DNA of 64,000 bases from Brachyspira murdochii DSM 12563. Its GTDB lineage: Bacteria; Spirochaetota; Brachyspiria; Brachyspirales; Brachyspiraceae. Positions 38,480 through 47,817 of the stretch are shown here, one piece after another (the first letter of the stretch is position 1; each line of letters opens with the position of its first letter). The position numbers and the translations under genes were made by a program. The DNA is taken from NCBI RefSeq assembly GCF_000092845.1, contig NC_014150.1, positions 1,760,919 to 1,824,918 of the forward strand, written 5' to 3'. The notes under the pieces were generated by a model that saw only the letters and a list, made by a program, of their open reading frames with translations, had not been told where the DNA came from and ran no database searches.

Positions 38480-39241
38480 ATGATAAAGAAAATCATTTTA
38501 ATTATATCAATTATTTTATTTGTATCATGCACTAATAGTTCTAATAATACCGCTTCTAATATAGATAATCTGAATAATAGATATATAAATGTAGGCATAT
38601 ATGTTTATGATTATCCTTTTGGTTATATTTCTAATGGTAATATAGGCGGATTTGATTATGATTTGATGAATGAAATTTCAAGAATATCAGGTTTAAAGAT
38701 GAATTTTAATCCTATGAAGTTTGAAGAGCTTATGTCTGCTTTGGAATCTCATAAGATTGATGTTATTATAGCTGGAATGACTGTAACAGAAGAGAGAAAA
38801 GAGCTTGTGAATTTTTCAGATAAATATTATACGACTAGTCAGGCTGTAATTGTAGAGAAGAGCAATACAAATATAAATAAAGAAGAAGATTTGATAGGTA
38901 AAAATGTAGGTGTAATAATAGGAACTGTAGCAGATAGTATGATTTCAAAGATAGATGCAATTAATATAGAAAGATTCGATACAGGAAGCAGTATTATACT
39001 TGCTTTGAAAGTTAGAAAGGTAGATGCGGCTGTATTTGATAAAACTACATGTGAGCATTTTGCTGCTTATGATAATGACATAAAAATAGTGCAGAAAATT
39101 AAATTTCCTGATGAAGATTATGCTATAGCTTTTAGAAAAGAAGATACTAATTTATTAGATACTGTAAATAAAACTTTAAAAGAGATTATGACAAGCAGTT
39201 TTTATGATGAGCTTATGGCAAAACATTTAAATAGCAATTAA
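38480..39241 (+). CDS. Amino-acid-type ABC substrate-binding lipoprotein (paralogue 2)
   Basis: Tandem paralogue of the preceding gene: same family-3 fold with GGFDYDLMNEIS, VIIAGMTVTEERKELVNFSDKYY and LIGKNVGV. The start is set by AGGAAG (38465-38470) before ATG 38480, giving MIKKIILIISIILFVSC with lipobox FVSC (253 residues). It has a separate TTGACT box at 38401, so the pair need not be co-transcribed. The stop codon overlaps that of the convergent SWIM gene. Confidence 0.88.
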   Translation: MIKKIILIISIILFVSCTNSSNNTASNIDNLNNRYINVGIYVYDYPFGYISNGNIGGFDYDLMNEISRISGLKMNFNPMKFEELMSALESHKIDVIIAGMTVTEERKELVNFSDKYYTTSQAVIVEKSNTNINKEEDLIGKNVGVIIGTVADSMISKIDAINIERFDTGSSIILALKVRKVDAAVFDKTTCEHFAAYDNDIKIVQKIKFPDEDYAIAFRKEDTNLLDTVNKTLKEIMTSSFYDELMAKHLNSN

Positions 39242-41031
39242 TTATTAGTATCTTCAAAAAATATATTAATAACAGCATTGATATTTATTATGCTTATTGG
39301 GCGTATATAATATTTAGTCTTTTCTAATAGTATAAATTTATCTTTATCTATTTTTGAGTTTTTATAATTCATTATATATTTAATCCCGTTTGAATGAATT
39401 GATGTATATTTTATATTTAGGGTTAATCTCTCTTCATCATATTTTTCTGTATAATTTACTATATCAAAATAAAGTATTTGTTCTGTTTTATTAAATTCTA
39501 TATTTTCTATTTTTTGGAATTTTGCTATTATAATTTTTGCTCTGTCATTTTTATTGAAGTAGTCATATTTAAAATCTATATTAAGTATATCATTATAGCT
39601 TTCAGCAAATAATTCTTCATTGTTTTTTGATATTCTTAATTCTTCTAAAAGTTTACAATTAATTCTATCATTTAGTATAACGGAAGTTTTTTTGCTTGAT
39701 GATATTCTCTCTTCGTTATTGACTTTATAATTTATAAATTTAAATTTATGTTTGGAAATTTCTTCTATTGATATATTATTTTCAAAATGAATTTTTTTTC
39801 TGTAATTGCTTCTGATATCATCATATGATATTTTTGCATTATCGTAGAATGTAGGTATTACATAAGAGAAGAAAGATACTTTTTTGGCATTAATATTATA
39901 TAAATAAGCACTAGCTCCCAAATATCCAGTAGAACTTATCCAAGGATAAGCCCCAAGTCCTAAAAACTCTCCGCTTGTTCTGTTTATATATTTACTTCTA
40001 ATCTCTCCAGTAAGCATTTTCACTGTTTTATTATCATTTTCTTTCTTTGCTTTTTCTATTACATGTATTGTATTATAAAGTCTTGATAATGATGCAAATG
40101 CAAACAATTTATTAAAAGAAGCTCTTTTATTTATCATAGCATCAATACTCTCAGCAATACTTCTAAATATCTTTGCTATTTCAGGCATATTTTTTACCTG
40201 AAGTTTTACACTTAATTGTTCTGATATATCAAAGTCTTTTTCGCTGCATGAGTAAAATCCTTTTTCAAATATATTTTCTGCAAACTCTTTTGCAAATTTT
40301 AAAATATTTTCATCTATCTCTTTATCTTCTTCTTTTATATCTTCTAAAGTTCCGTACGTTTCTTTGTATTTTAATATCGCTATTATTTTATGTGCACAAA
40401 GCGAGGAATCTTTGCATGAACATACTGCCTTTTTTATACTGTCTTTTTTAGGAAAATAAATAATTGTATTTTCTTCTGGAATATTAATTTCAAGCATAGC
40501 ATTTTCGTTAATCTCTGCCTCAATATTTTCATAAAACCTGTCTAATGCATATTCAAAATTTATTTTAGTGCTTAATTTTCTAATTTCATCGAAGCTTATA
40601 TTTTTAACTTCATCAAATGTATTATTTGTTATATCATTGTTTTTTTCTTTTGTTTCTTTATTATTATTTTCATTGTTATTTTCATTGTTATTTTCATTGT
40701 TATTTTCTATATCATCATCTGCTTTATTTTCTGTATCAAGATGTTCTATATATAAAAGCGACATTATAATATGTTTGCAAATATCTTTTGACGGGCATGT
40801 ACATTTGCTTGATTTTATATCTTCATCATTAAGTATTACTTCTATTTTCTCTCCTGTATCTATTGTAACTTTTATTTTATTATTATCTTCTTCAATTTTT
40901 ATTTTTTCAGGTGTATTATTTATAATATTATCAATATCTTTAACAGAACGATTGTATATACCTTTATTTGTTAGAGTAAGAAGAAATGTTTCATTTATAT
41001 ATTGTTTCAAGTTGTTAATTTTTTCAGTCAT
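39238..41031 (-). CDS. Double SWIM zinc-finger protein, third gene of an ATPase/TOPRIM operon
   Basis: 597 residues, with two SWIM motifs (CxCx(n)CxH): C77, C79, C85, H87 (KCTCPSKDICKH) and C204, C206, C212, H214 (VCSCKDSSLCAH). Between them is a low-complexity Glu/Asn linker encoded by a 12-base tandem repeat. The remaining 380 residues are Lys/Asn/Ile-rich with no domain I can name. SWIM domains bind DNA or proteins and often accompany helicase or MoxR-type ATPase genes. Here the gene begins 16 bases after the TOPRIM gene and seems to be the last of a three-gene operon. It overlaps the convergent lipoprotein gene by four bases. Confidence 0.85.
   Translation of the reverse strand: MTEKINNLKQYINETFLLTLTNKGIYNRSVKDIDNIINNTPEKIKIEEDNNKIKVTIDTGEKIEVILNDEDIKSSKCTCPSKDICKHIIMSLLYIEHLDTENKADDDIENNNENNNENNNENNNKETKEKNNDITNNTFDEVKNISFDEIRKLSTKINFEYALDRFYENIEAEINENAMLEINIPEENTIIYFPKKDSIKKAVCSCKDSSLCAHKIIAILKYKETYGTLEDIKEEDKEIDENILKFAKEFAENIFEKGFYSCSEKDFDISEQLSVKLQVKNMPEIAKIFRSIAESIDAMINKRASFNKLFAFASLSRLYNTIHVIEKAKKENDNKTVKMLTGEIRSKYINRTSGEFLGLGAYPWISSTGYLGASAYLYNINAKKVSFFSYVIPTFYDNAKISYDDIRSNYRKKIHFENNISIEEISKHKFKFINYKVNNEERISSSKKTSVILNDRINCKLLEELRISKNNEELFAESYNDILNIDFKYDYFNKNDRAKIIIAKFQKIENIEFNKTEQILYFDIVNYTEKYDEERLTLNIKYTSIHSNGIKYIMNYKNSKIDKDKFILLEKTKYYIRPISIININAVINIFFEDTNN
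40659..40706. repeat. 12-base tandem repeat inside the SWIM gene
   Basis: Three exact copies of CATTGTTATTTT (40671-40706) preceded by one degenerate copy. On the coding strand they specify repeated Glu-Asn-Asn-Asn. Copy changes keep the frame and would only lengthen the linker. Confidence 0.9.
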
Positions 41032-41047
41032 TTTATAAGCCTATTTT

Positions 41048-41707
41048 TTATTTGAACATATTATTTAAAAAATCAATTAAATAATATAATACATTTGAAT
41101 CTAAATAATGAGAGCATTCCTGAAATAATCCGCCTATTGTATTTCTCTTTTTGCATCTTACCGATATGAATGCAAGTATTTTTGCTTTTAATAAATGGGC
41201 TTCATTACTGCCTTGATTAATATAATTATCTGCACATTTAAAAAAATTATTAACGCAGTCATTATATAAGTCTTTATCATTTTCTAAAATTATTTTTTCT
41301 ACTAAATGTTCTAAATATCCAGAAGTTTTATCATCAGTTTTAGTTGTTATAAATAAGCCTTTATAATCATCATAATAAATATTTTTGTTTTGATTATATT
41401 CACATTTTATAATATCATTAAAAATATTAAATCTTTTTTGAGCATTACTTTCTGCATCAACTACTATTGCAAGTTTTTCTATATTGTTGTAGTTGGAAGT
41501 TTTTATAAATGAAGTAATATGATTTTTATTATCAACTTTATTGATTGTTATTATATGTATAGTGTCATCATCTTCTATAAAGTTTTTTATATTTTGACTT
41601 GATTCATATTTTAAGTTTAATTTTTCTTTAATTATAAGTGAGCATAAATCTCTCTCATCATTTCCTTCAACAAGAAGAACTTTTTTAGCCATAGGGTTAT
41701 TAAGCAT
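41048..41707 (-). CDS. TOPRIM-domain protein (DUF3226-like), partner of the adjacent ATPase
   Basis: 219 residues. It opens with the TOPRIM strand VLLVEGNDERD (E14), and the second acidic site is IVVDAES (D84, E86, in place of the more usual DxD). The rest fits DUF3226. OLD-family and PARIS (AriA/AriB) defence systems pair an AAA/ABC-type ATPase with a TOPRIM nuclease in just this way; here the two are split over adjacent genes. GGGAGG lies inside the end of the ATPase gene, 12 bases before ATG 41707, and only four bases separate the genes, so translation is probably coupled. Nuclease activity is inferred only. Confidence 0.82.
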   Translation of the reverse strand: MLNNPMAKKVLLVEGNDERDLCSLIIKEKLNLKYESSQNIKNFIEDDDTIHIITINKVDNKNHITSFIKTSNYNNIEKLAIVVDAESNAQKRFNIFNDIIKCEYNQNKNIYYDDYKGLFITTKTDDKTSGYLEHLVEKIILENDKDLYNDCVNNFFKCADNYINQGSNEAHLLKAKILAFISVRCKKRNTIGGLFQECSHYLDSNVLYYLIDFLNNMFK

Positions 41708-41711
41708 TATT

Positions 41712-42776
41712 TTATCTTACCTCCCAATTATCCATAGCATTATTTAATTCTTCATTGCTGTATGTAATAGTATGATACTTATATTTTTCTTTTTTGTCAG
41801 CTTCTATTCTTATACCTTGAATATCATCATTTGAATTGTATTCATCTTTTTTCTCATTATAAACATCATTAAAAGCCTTTATACATTCATAAGAGTGAGT
41901 AGTTGCAAAAATCTGTATATTACCTAAATAAGACACTTTAAATAGAGATAACCATAAATTTCGTAAAGAACTGTAATGAAATCCATTATCGATTTCATCT
42001 ATAAATAAAACTCCATTTGGAAGAAATGAAGCATTAACTATATAATTGAATATTTTTAATATACCGCTCCCCAATGCATTTATTGGTAAATATCTGTCAA
42101 GACCGATATCAACTTCGCAAACTTTGTCTGAGGATATTCTTATTGATTCTATATTTGGTATTATAGCTTTTAAACTTTCTACAACTGTTTTATCTATTTT
42201 TAAATTTTGGAGTCTATTAAACGCTCCTATTGTTTCGTTTTTTACTTTTGTTTCAGAAGTACTATAATCATTTAAAAAAGAAAAATTAAATAAGGCAGCA
42301 TTAATAATAGATGATAATATTTTTTTGTTGTCAAATATAAAAGTATTATTAATAGGAACAAAGCTATTATCAAGATGTCTGTTATTATTTATAAGCATTG
42401 GAAGTTTTATAGTTTTTCCATTATTATTTTCTACCTGATAATAAATTCCATCTAATAGACTATTTGTTAATGATTTTATAGGATATATATTTAATTCTCT
42501 TTTATTAGTTTTTATATTTATAGGTTTTGTATAATCAAAATTATGAAAAATTAATTCCAAATTATTATTTAGAGGTATATCCCTTTGCAAAAAAGAAGAT
42601 AATATTGTATCACTTCTAAACATATTTGAGTATAAATATAATGCTTCCAAAAGATTACTTTTTCCAACACTATTTTTACCGAATATTAAATTGAACCTTT
42701 TAAAACAGTCAATAGAAAATTCTTTGAAGCATTTAAAATTACTTATACTAATATTTGGTATTTGAATATCACTCAT
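41712..42776 (-). CDS. AAA/ABC-type ATPase (OLD/AriA-like), first gene of the operon
   Basis: 354 residues. It begins ISNFKCFKEF, typical of the AAA_15/AAA_21 group. Walker A is GKNSVGKS (33-40), an ABC-like signature ALGSG is at 234-238, Walker B is VLFIDE (256-261) with the following DNGFH, and the H-loop is ATTHS (291-295). These ATPases form dimers that sense a trigger and control a nuclease partner, encoded here by the next gene. It is transcribed from a near-consensus promoter and heads the ATPase/TOPRIM/SWIM operon. Confidence 0.87.
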   Translation of the reverse strand: MSDIQIPNISISNFKCFKEFSIDCFKRFNLIFGKNSVGKSNLLEALYLYSNMFRSDTILSSFLQRDIPLNNNLELIFHNFDYTKPINIKTNKRELNIYPIKSLTNSLLDGIYYQVENNNGKTIKLPMLINNNRHLDNSFVPINNTFIFDNKKILSSIINAALFNFSFLNDYSTSETKVKNETIGAFNRLQNLKIDKTVVESLKAIIPNIESIRISSDKVCEVDIGLDRYLPINALGSGILKIFNYIVNASFLPNGVLFIDEIDNGFHYSSLRNLWLSLFKVSYLGNIQIFATTHSYECIKAFNDVYNEKKDEYNSNDDIQGIRIEADKKEKYKYHTITYSNEELNNAMDNWEVR

Positions 42777-42817
42777 AATTTTTATTCCATTTTTTGTTTA
42801 TATTTGATAGCATAAAA

Positions 42818-42846
42818 ATAATATATTAAAATAAATATCTTGTCAA
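42818..42846 (-). promoter_or_regulatory. Promoter of the ATPase/TOPRIM/SWIM operon
   Basis: Minus strand: TTGACA (42841-42846), exactly 17 bases, TATTAT (42818-42823), giving a leader of about 35 bases. Confidence 0.7.
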
Positions 42847-42867
42847 AGATTAAAAAAATAATTCAAA

Positions 42868-42906
42868 TAAAAAAGAGCATACATAATAATGCATACTCTT
42901 TTTTAT
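42868..42906 (-). terminator. Terminator after secF
   Basis: Minus strand: AAAAGAGTATGCAT and ATGTATGCTCTTTT form a strong stem with A-run before and T-run after, so it can work in both directions. It insulates the Sec genes from the operon that follows on the same strand. Confidence 0.85.
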
Positions 42907-42929
42907 ATTATTAAAAAGTTAAAATATTT

Positions 42930-43868
42930 TTATGCTTTTTTAGTTTTCATAAATAATATTAAAAGACCGCTTGCTATAAAGTTACTAGCATAAGTACCTA
43001 TAATAACACCGCAGAAAAATGTAAAGGCAAAATCATAAAGTATGAAGCCGCCCCATATCATAATGGCAAGTGCGGCAAGAAGTGTTGATATACTAGTTAT
43101 TACAGTTCTTCCTACAACATTATTTAGGCTTATATTAACAATCTCTTTAAATGGTCTTTTAGTGTCAGTATTTTCTCTTATTCTGTCAAATACTACTATA
43201 ATATCGTTAATAGTGTATCCGATTAAAGTAAGCATTGATGAGAGTACAAGTACGGAAAACTCTTTATTTAAGAAAAGCAGTATTCCAAATACTATAACAA
43301 CATTATGTATAAGTGTAATTATAGCAGGTAATGCATATCTGTAATTAAATCTTATGGTAATGTATATCATTATGATAATCCAAGAAACAATTATAAGTAT
43401 GAATGCCAGTTTCAAGTTATCAGAAGATACCACACCGCTTATGATGTTGCTTCCTATTAAATTAACTTTATCAGTACCGTATTTGTCATAAAGTACCTGC
43501 ATAGCTCTGTCAGATTCTTCATTAGAACCTCTGAATCTTAAAAGAAAAGCATTAACATTAGCTTCTCCTTCAAGCTCCTGAATATTAACAGTTTCAGCTC
43601 CAAAGTTATTGTATAAAGCTCTTATTTCAGCAATATTTATAACTTCAGGATTATTTATCTGTACCTTTAATTCCACACCGCCTGCAAAGTCAATACCCAT
43701 ATTAAAACTATTAGTGCTTAGCTTGCTTACAAATAAACCAATAGAGGCTATAAACAATACAGCAGATATAACAGCAGCAATAGGCATAAATTTAACAAAA
43801 GGTATTTTATTTTTTGTTAAATCATTATTTTCTTTTTTATCATTTTCTTTTTTAATGTCTTCACTCAT
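42930..43868 (-). CDS. secF: Protein translocase subunit SecF
   Basis: 312 residues. Inner-membrane partner of SecD that uses ion flow to finish protein export. FNMGIDFAGGVELKVQI follows the first membrane helix; the periplasmic domain and five further helices with YTINDIIVVFDRIRENTD, typical of SecF, follow. The N-terminus is a short charged Lys/Glu/Asn stretch. Last gene of yajC-secD-secF, 72 bases after secD. Confidence 0.96.
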   Translation of the reverse strand: MSEDIKKENDKKENNDLTKNKIPFVKFMPIAAVISAVLFIASIGLFVSKLSTNSFNMGIDFAGGVELKVQINNPEVINIAEIRALYNNFGAETVNIQELEGEANVNAFLLRFRGSNEESDRAMQVLYDKYGTDKVNLIGSNIISGVVSSDNLKLAFILIIVSWIIIMIYITIRFNYRYALPAIITLIHNVVIVFGILLFLNKEFSVLVLSSMLTLIGYTINDIIVVFDRIRENTDTKRPFKEIVNISLNNVVGRTVITSISTLLAALAIMIWGGFILYDFAFTFFCGVIIGTYASNFIASGLLILFMKTKKA

Positions 43869-43940
43869 TATAAAATCCTATTTATTTTAAGCAATTATAT
43901 ATAAATAATTTTTATTCTTTTTATCTTTATATATAAAGAA

Positions 43941-45452
43941 TTATATAAAGAAGAATCCTGCTTTCTTAACCATTTTTGTGCGTATAAGCTCTTCGTATAT
44001 ATATCTGGTAATGAATACAGCAGTAAATAAGTTTATCAATATACCAAAGAATAAGGTAATAGCAAACCCTTGTACCGGACCGCTTCCGAATATCCAAAGT
44101 ATTAAAGCTACAATAATAGTTGTAATGTTGGAGTCAAATATTGTAGCAAATGCTCTGTCATAACCAGATATAATAGCATCAGCAACATTAGATTTTACTT
44201 TTAATTCATCTTTTATACGTTCAAATATAATAACATTAGCATCAACCGCCATACCTATAGTAAGGATAAGTCCGGCTATACCCGGTAATGTTAAAGTAAA
44301 TCTTAATGGTGATAATACCGCTATAATAAGTATAACATTTACAATCATTGCTATAGTAGCTAAAACTCCGGAAAGTCTGTAAACAGCTATCATAAATACA
44401 GCAACTAAAATAGCAGCCATGAGTAAAGCAGTAGCTCCAGCTTTAACAGAGTCAGCACCAATAGACTGCCCCACAACCTCTTCTTCTACTATACTTACAT
44501 TAAGCGGCAAAGCACCTTCTTTTAATATTCTAGCCAAGTCCTGAGCTTCTTCTAAAGTAAATCTTCCAGTAATAACGCCTCTTCCGCCTCTAATTTCATC
44601 ATTGATATTAGGAGCACTTATCACTTTATCATCTAATACTATAGCGAGCATTCTATCTATATTTTGAGCTGTAACTAAAGCAAACTGTTCTGCCCCTTCA
44701 TTATTAAGTTCAAACTCAACAGTGACCTCTCCGAATTGTCCGCCTCCTACTTGGGCATTAACCAAAGAACTTCCCTCAAGAGAAGGCTCTTTATTAACTA
44801 TAACAGGGGCTCCTCTTATTCTTCTGCCGAAATCATCTTTTTCGCTGTAGAAATAAAGAAGCTTTCCATATTCAGGTACTTTAGCCATATTTGTAAATAC
44901 ACCCATAAGCATATCATTGGTAGTTAAAGCAGCAGTAGCCCGTTCATCTACCAAATTAAATGTTAAAGCTCCCTGACTTAATACTACGCTTTTTATTCTG
45001 TCTGGGTCTCTGGCACCCGGAAGTTCAACAACCACTCTGTCTTCGCCCTGTTTTCTTATGCCTACCTCACTTACTCCAAATTGATCAATTCTTCCTCTAA
45101 GTCTTGATATAAGTCTGTCCATAGCATCATTTTTTTCTTCAGCTGTAAGAGAAGAAGCATTTCTATCTAGTCTTGCAGCATATTCTTCAAAATCTGCCTG
45201 AAGTACTATTCTTATACCGCCTTGCAAATCCAAGCCCATATTTACAGATTCGCTTCTTAAGCGTTTAAGAGCTTGAATATCATCAATTTGTTCTTTAGTG
45301 TAGCCTTTAGCTATCATTTCATCTAAAGACAAATTGCTCTCTTCTTTTTTATCTTCAGATGTAAAAAAATACCATCTTACTGTAGGAGTAATAAACCAAG
45401 CCATTACGGCAAGTCCTATAATAATGAATGCTAGTCTTAAATTATGACTCAT
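43941..45452 (-). CDS. secD: Protein translocase subunit SecD
   Basis: 503 residues. One N-terminal helix, then NMGLDLQGGIRIVLQ, the large periplasmic P1 domain with RLRGRIDQFGVSEVGIRKQGEDRVVVELPG, and five C-terminal helices with GMAVDANVIIFERIKDELK, the SecD TM4 motif. Complete. Encoded between yajC and secF, 30 bases after yajC. Confidence 0.97.
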   Translation of the reverse strand: MSHNLRLAFIIIGLAVMAWFITPTVRWYFFTSEDKKEESNLSLDEMIAKGYTKEQIDDIQALKRLRSESVNMGLDLQGGIRIVLQADFEEYAARLDRNASSLTAEEKNDAMDRLISRLRGRIDQFGVSEVGIRKQGEDRVVVELPGARDPDRIKSVVLSQGALTFNLVDERATAALTTNDMLMGVFTNMAKVPEYGKLLYFYSEKDDFGRRIRGAPVIVNKEPSLEGSSLVNAQVGGGQFGEVTVEFELNNEGAEQFALVTAQNIDRMLAIVLDDKVISAPNINDEIRGGRGVITGRFTLEEAQDLARILKEGALPLNVSIVEEEVVGQSIGADSVKAGATALLMAAILVAVFMIAVYRLSGVLATIAMIVNVILIIAVLSPLRFTLTLPGIAGLILTIGMAVDANVIIFERIKDELKVKSNVADAIISGYDRAFATIFDSNITTIIVALILWIFGSGPVQGFAITLFFGILINLFTAVFITRYIYEELIRTKMVKKAGFFFI

Positions 45453-45482
45453 ATTATATTGTCCTGTTATTATTAATTTTTA

Positions 45483-45911
45483 TCAGTCTTTTTTATCTTC
45501 TGCCTGAGCTTTTTCTAAATCTTCTTTTATTTGATTTTTATCTTCTATAGCTTTTTTATCTTTTTTCTCTTCTTTTTTAGGAGGATTTAACATCTCTTCA
45601 GTAACAACAGCTGATATAGACGATTTTATTATTTCCATTTTAGTGTTTTCACCTACTTTTACTACAGCAATTCTTCCGCCTTCTTTATCTGATATATATT
45701 CAGCTATAATTCCGCCTGATACTATTATTTTATCTCCTTTTTTTAATTCAGCTATACTTTGAGCCAATTTTTTCTGCTGCTGTTTCTGCGGTCTTATTAG
45801 TAGGAAGTAGAAAATAGCAAATATAACAACCATCATACCGATGGATACTAATGGGCTTCCTCCTGCCTGTGCTCCTTGGGCAGTTTGTGCATATAATGTG
45901 GCTGTGAACAT
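45483..45911 (-). CDS. yajC: Preprotein translocase accessory subunit YajC
   Basis: 142 residues. A single membrane helix (LVSIGMMVVIFAIFYFLLIRPQ) followed by KQQQKKLAQSIAELKKGDKIIVSGGIIAEY, the YajC domain. A charged, Lys/Glu/Asp-rich tail of about 40 residues makes it longer than the usual 85-110. First gene of the Sec accessory operon; ribosome site AGAGGT. Confidence 0.92.
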   Translation of the reverse strand: MFTATLYAQTAQGAQAGGSPLVSIGMMVVIFAIFYFLLIRPQKQQQKKLAQSIAELKKGDKIIVSGGIIAEYISDKEGGRIAVVKVGENTKMEIIKSSISAVVTEEMLNPPKKEEKKDKKAIEDKNQIKEDLEKAQAEDKKD

Positions 45912-45954
45912 TCTTTAATTACCTCTTGATTTTTTAAAATTTTTTAATTATAAC

Positions 45955-45983
45955 ATATTAACAATATTTTATACTTATGTCAA
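45955..45983 (-). promoter_or_regulatory. Promoter of yajC-secD-secF
   Basis: Minus strand: TTGACA (45978-45983), 17 bases, TAATAT (45955-45960), about 45 bases before yajC. Confidence 0.6.
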
Positions 45984-46000
45984 TATTTATTTTATAATAA

Positions 46001-46060
46001 AAATTGTTAGTTAATATACAGGCATTAAATATGCTAATGAATGTAAATGACTAACAATTT
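46001..46060 (-). terminator. Terminator of the NitT/TauT-type ABC operon
   Basis: Perfect 11-base arms AAATTGTTAGT (46001-46011) and ACTAACAATTT (46050-46060), with a T-rich tail on the minus strand. The 38-base interior is long for a simple terminator. Confidence 0.6.
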
Positions 46061-46082
46061 CTATTTTATATCTTAAATATTA

Positions 46083-47060
46083 TTATTTTATTATCAAATC
46101 ATCTATATTAACTTCAGTTTCTATCATATTATTATTTCTCATAAACTTCTCAGTTTTTTTCATAGAGTTTATATCATTATCAGTAATATCTATACTAAAG
46201 TCATACATAGTATACATCTCTTTTACAGCCTCATCGCTAAGTCCTGTTTCTTTTGCAGAAATTGCCATAGCATCATCATAATTATTTTCTATATAGCTTA
46301 AAACCTCTCTTTGAGCATTAATAAAATCATCTACCAATACTTTATTGCTATTGTAAAAACTTTCACTTACAGCAACTGCTATAGCGGCATCAACTAAACC
46401 TTCTCCTGTAGTTACAACATTGTAGCCGTCTTTTATCATATTATATGCAGAAGGACCAGCTAGCAAAGCCATATCAACAGAACCTCCCGCCAAAGCAGCC
46501 TGAGATTCTGGTATCCCCATTGATATAAACTCTACATCGCTTTCTTTTAATCCTAATGTATTTAAATATGCTGTCAAAAGTTCATGAAGTATAGTTCCTT
46601 TCGGACCTGCTATTTTTTTCCCTTTAACTTCATCTGCTGTTGTAAAAGATGTTCCATTTTGAGAAAATAATGTAAAAGCCTTTGGAGATCTGCTGTACAT
46701 ATTGATAATTTTTATATCAGCACCATTTGCTTTTGCTAATATTACTGAAGTAGCTCCTACGGCATATAAAAATTGAATATCGCCTGATGCTAATGCCTGA
46801 GTTTGTTCTGGGCCTGTTGTAAGTTCAGAATATGTTACAGGTATATTATATTTGCTGAATGTATTACTGAATATTGCTTTTTCTTTTTCAACTATTGATG
46901 GAACATTTAATGGTGATTTTACATATGTAATAGCTATTTTTTTAGCCGTAAAATTAGTTTGCGAATTATTTGAGTTGTTTGAAGATTTATTATTACAAGA
47001 CAAAGTAAATAATAATAAAAATACTGTTATAATAGTTTTAAAAAAAATTTGTTTTTTCAT
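46083..47060 (-). CDS. NitT/TauT-type ABC substrate-binding lipoprotein
   Basis: 325 residues with lipoprotein signal ending FTLSC. It has the SsuA/TauA/NMT1 pattern: ALASGDIQFLYAVGATSVILAKANGADIKIINMYSRSP, KGKKIAGPKGTILHELL, AGGSVDMALLAGPSAYNMI. It would hand a small substrate (sulfonate, nitrate, pyrimidine-like or similar; not determinable) to the permease encoded upstream. Last gene of a permease/ATPase/binding-protein operon on the minus strand, 46 bases after the ATPase gene. Confidence 0.88.
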   Translation of the reverse strand: MKKQIFFKTIITVFLLLFTLSCNNKSSNNSNNSQTNFTAKKIAITYVKSPLNVPSIVEKEKAIFSNTFSKYNIPVTYSELTTGPEQTQALASGDIQFLYAVGATSVILAKANGADIKIINMYSRSPKAFTLFSQNGTSFTTADEVKGKKIAGPKGTILHELLTAYLNTLGLKESDVEFISMGIPESQAALAGGSVDMALLAGPSAYNMIKDGYNVVTTGEGLVDAAIAVAVSESFYNSNKVLVDDFINAQREVLSYIENNYDDAMAISAKETGLSDEAVKEMYTMYDFSIDITDNDINSMKKTEKFMRNNNMIETEVNIDDLIIK

Positions 47061-47106
47061 TTTTATAACTCCTTAAAAAATTTTATATTTATTTGATTAT
47101 CAGTTT

Positions 47107-47817
47107 TTATTTAATAGAAAACAAAATATCTTTTTTTATCTCTATAAACTCATTTGAAAGTATGTTTCTTTTATAAGGCTTATCAATTAAATTATATTCT
47201 TTTTTTATACTTCCATTTTCAAATATTATAATCTTACTTCCTAAAATAATTGCCTCATCAATACTATGTGTTACAAATATAATAGACTTTTTATTTTCTT
47301 TAAAAATATTAATAGTTTCATTCTGCAGAGTTTCTCTAGTAAAATAATCCAAGGAAGCAAAAGGCTCATCCATTAGTATAATATCTCCATCGTATGCTAA
47401 AGCTCTTGCAATAGACACTCTTTGCATCATACCTAAAGATAGTTCATAAGGATAAGCTTTATCAAAACCGTTTAATCCTATCATATTAATAAGTCTGTAT
47501 ATTTTATCTTTATATATATTTTTTTCTTTTTTGTTCATATAAAAAGCTATATTATCAAATACATTAAGCCAAGGCATAAGTCTTGCCTCTTGAAAGACTA
47601 TCGATATTTTAGCATTGTTTTCTGCAATTACATTACCGCTGTCTGCTTTTTCTAATCCTAATAATAATCTTAAAAAAGTAGTTTTGCCGCATCCGCTTTT
47701 TCCTAATATTATTGTAATACCGTTATCTGCCGATTCAAAATTAACATTTTTTATAACATCAATTTTTCTATTATCAACTATAAATGATTTTGAAATATTT
47801 TTGGTTTTAATTTTCAA
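47107..47817 (-). CDS. ABC transporter ATP-binding protein (SsuB/TauB-like)
   Basis: 236 residues from TTG 47817. Walker A GKSGCGKT, Q-loop VFQEARLMPW, signature LSLGMMQRVSIARAL, Walker B IILMDEPFASLD, H-loop VTHSIDEA. The open frame extends 25 codons further upstream, inside the permease gene, but AAGGAG (47824-47829) stands six bases before TTG 47817 and the family N-terminus (KIKTKNISKSF) begins exactly there. The gene overlaps the permease stop by 11 bases. The signature reads LSLGM rather than LSGGM. Confidence 0.9.
   Translation of the reverse strand: MKIKTKNISKSFIVDNRKIDVIKNVNFESADNGITIILGKSGCGKTTFLRLLLGLEKADSGNVIAENNAKISIVFQEARLMPWLNVFDNIAFYMNKKEKNIYKDKIYRLINMIGLNGFDKAYPYELSLGMMQRVSIARALAYDGDIILMDEPFASLDYFTRETLQNETINIFKENKKSIIFVTHSIDEAIILGSKIIIFENGSIKKEYNLIDKPYKRNILSNEFIEIKKDILFSIK

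Noticed and set aside
40568-41038. 156-codon plus-strand hydrophobic frame
   Set aside because: Antisense to the SWIM gene; its Phe/Leu/Ser richness mirrors Lys/Glu/Asn codons on the true strand.
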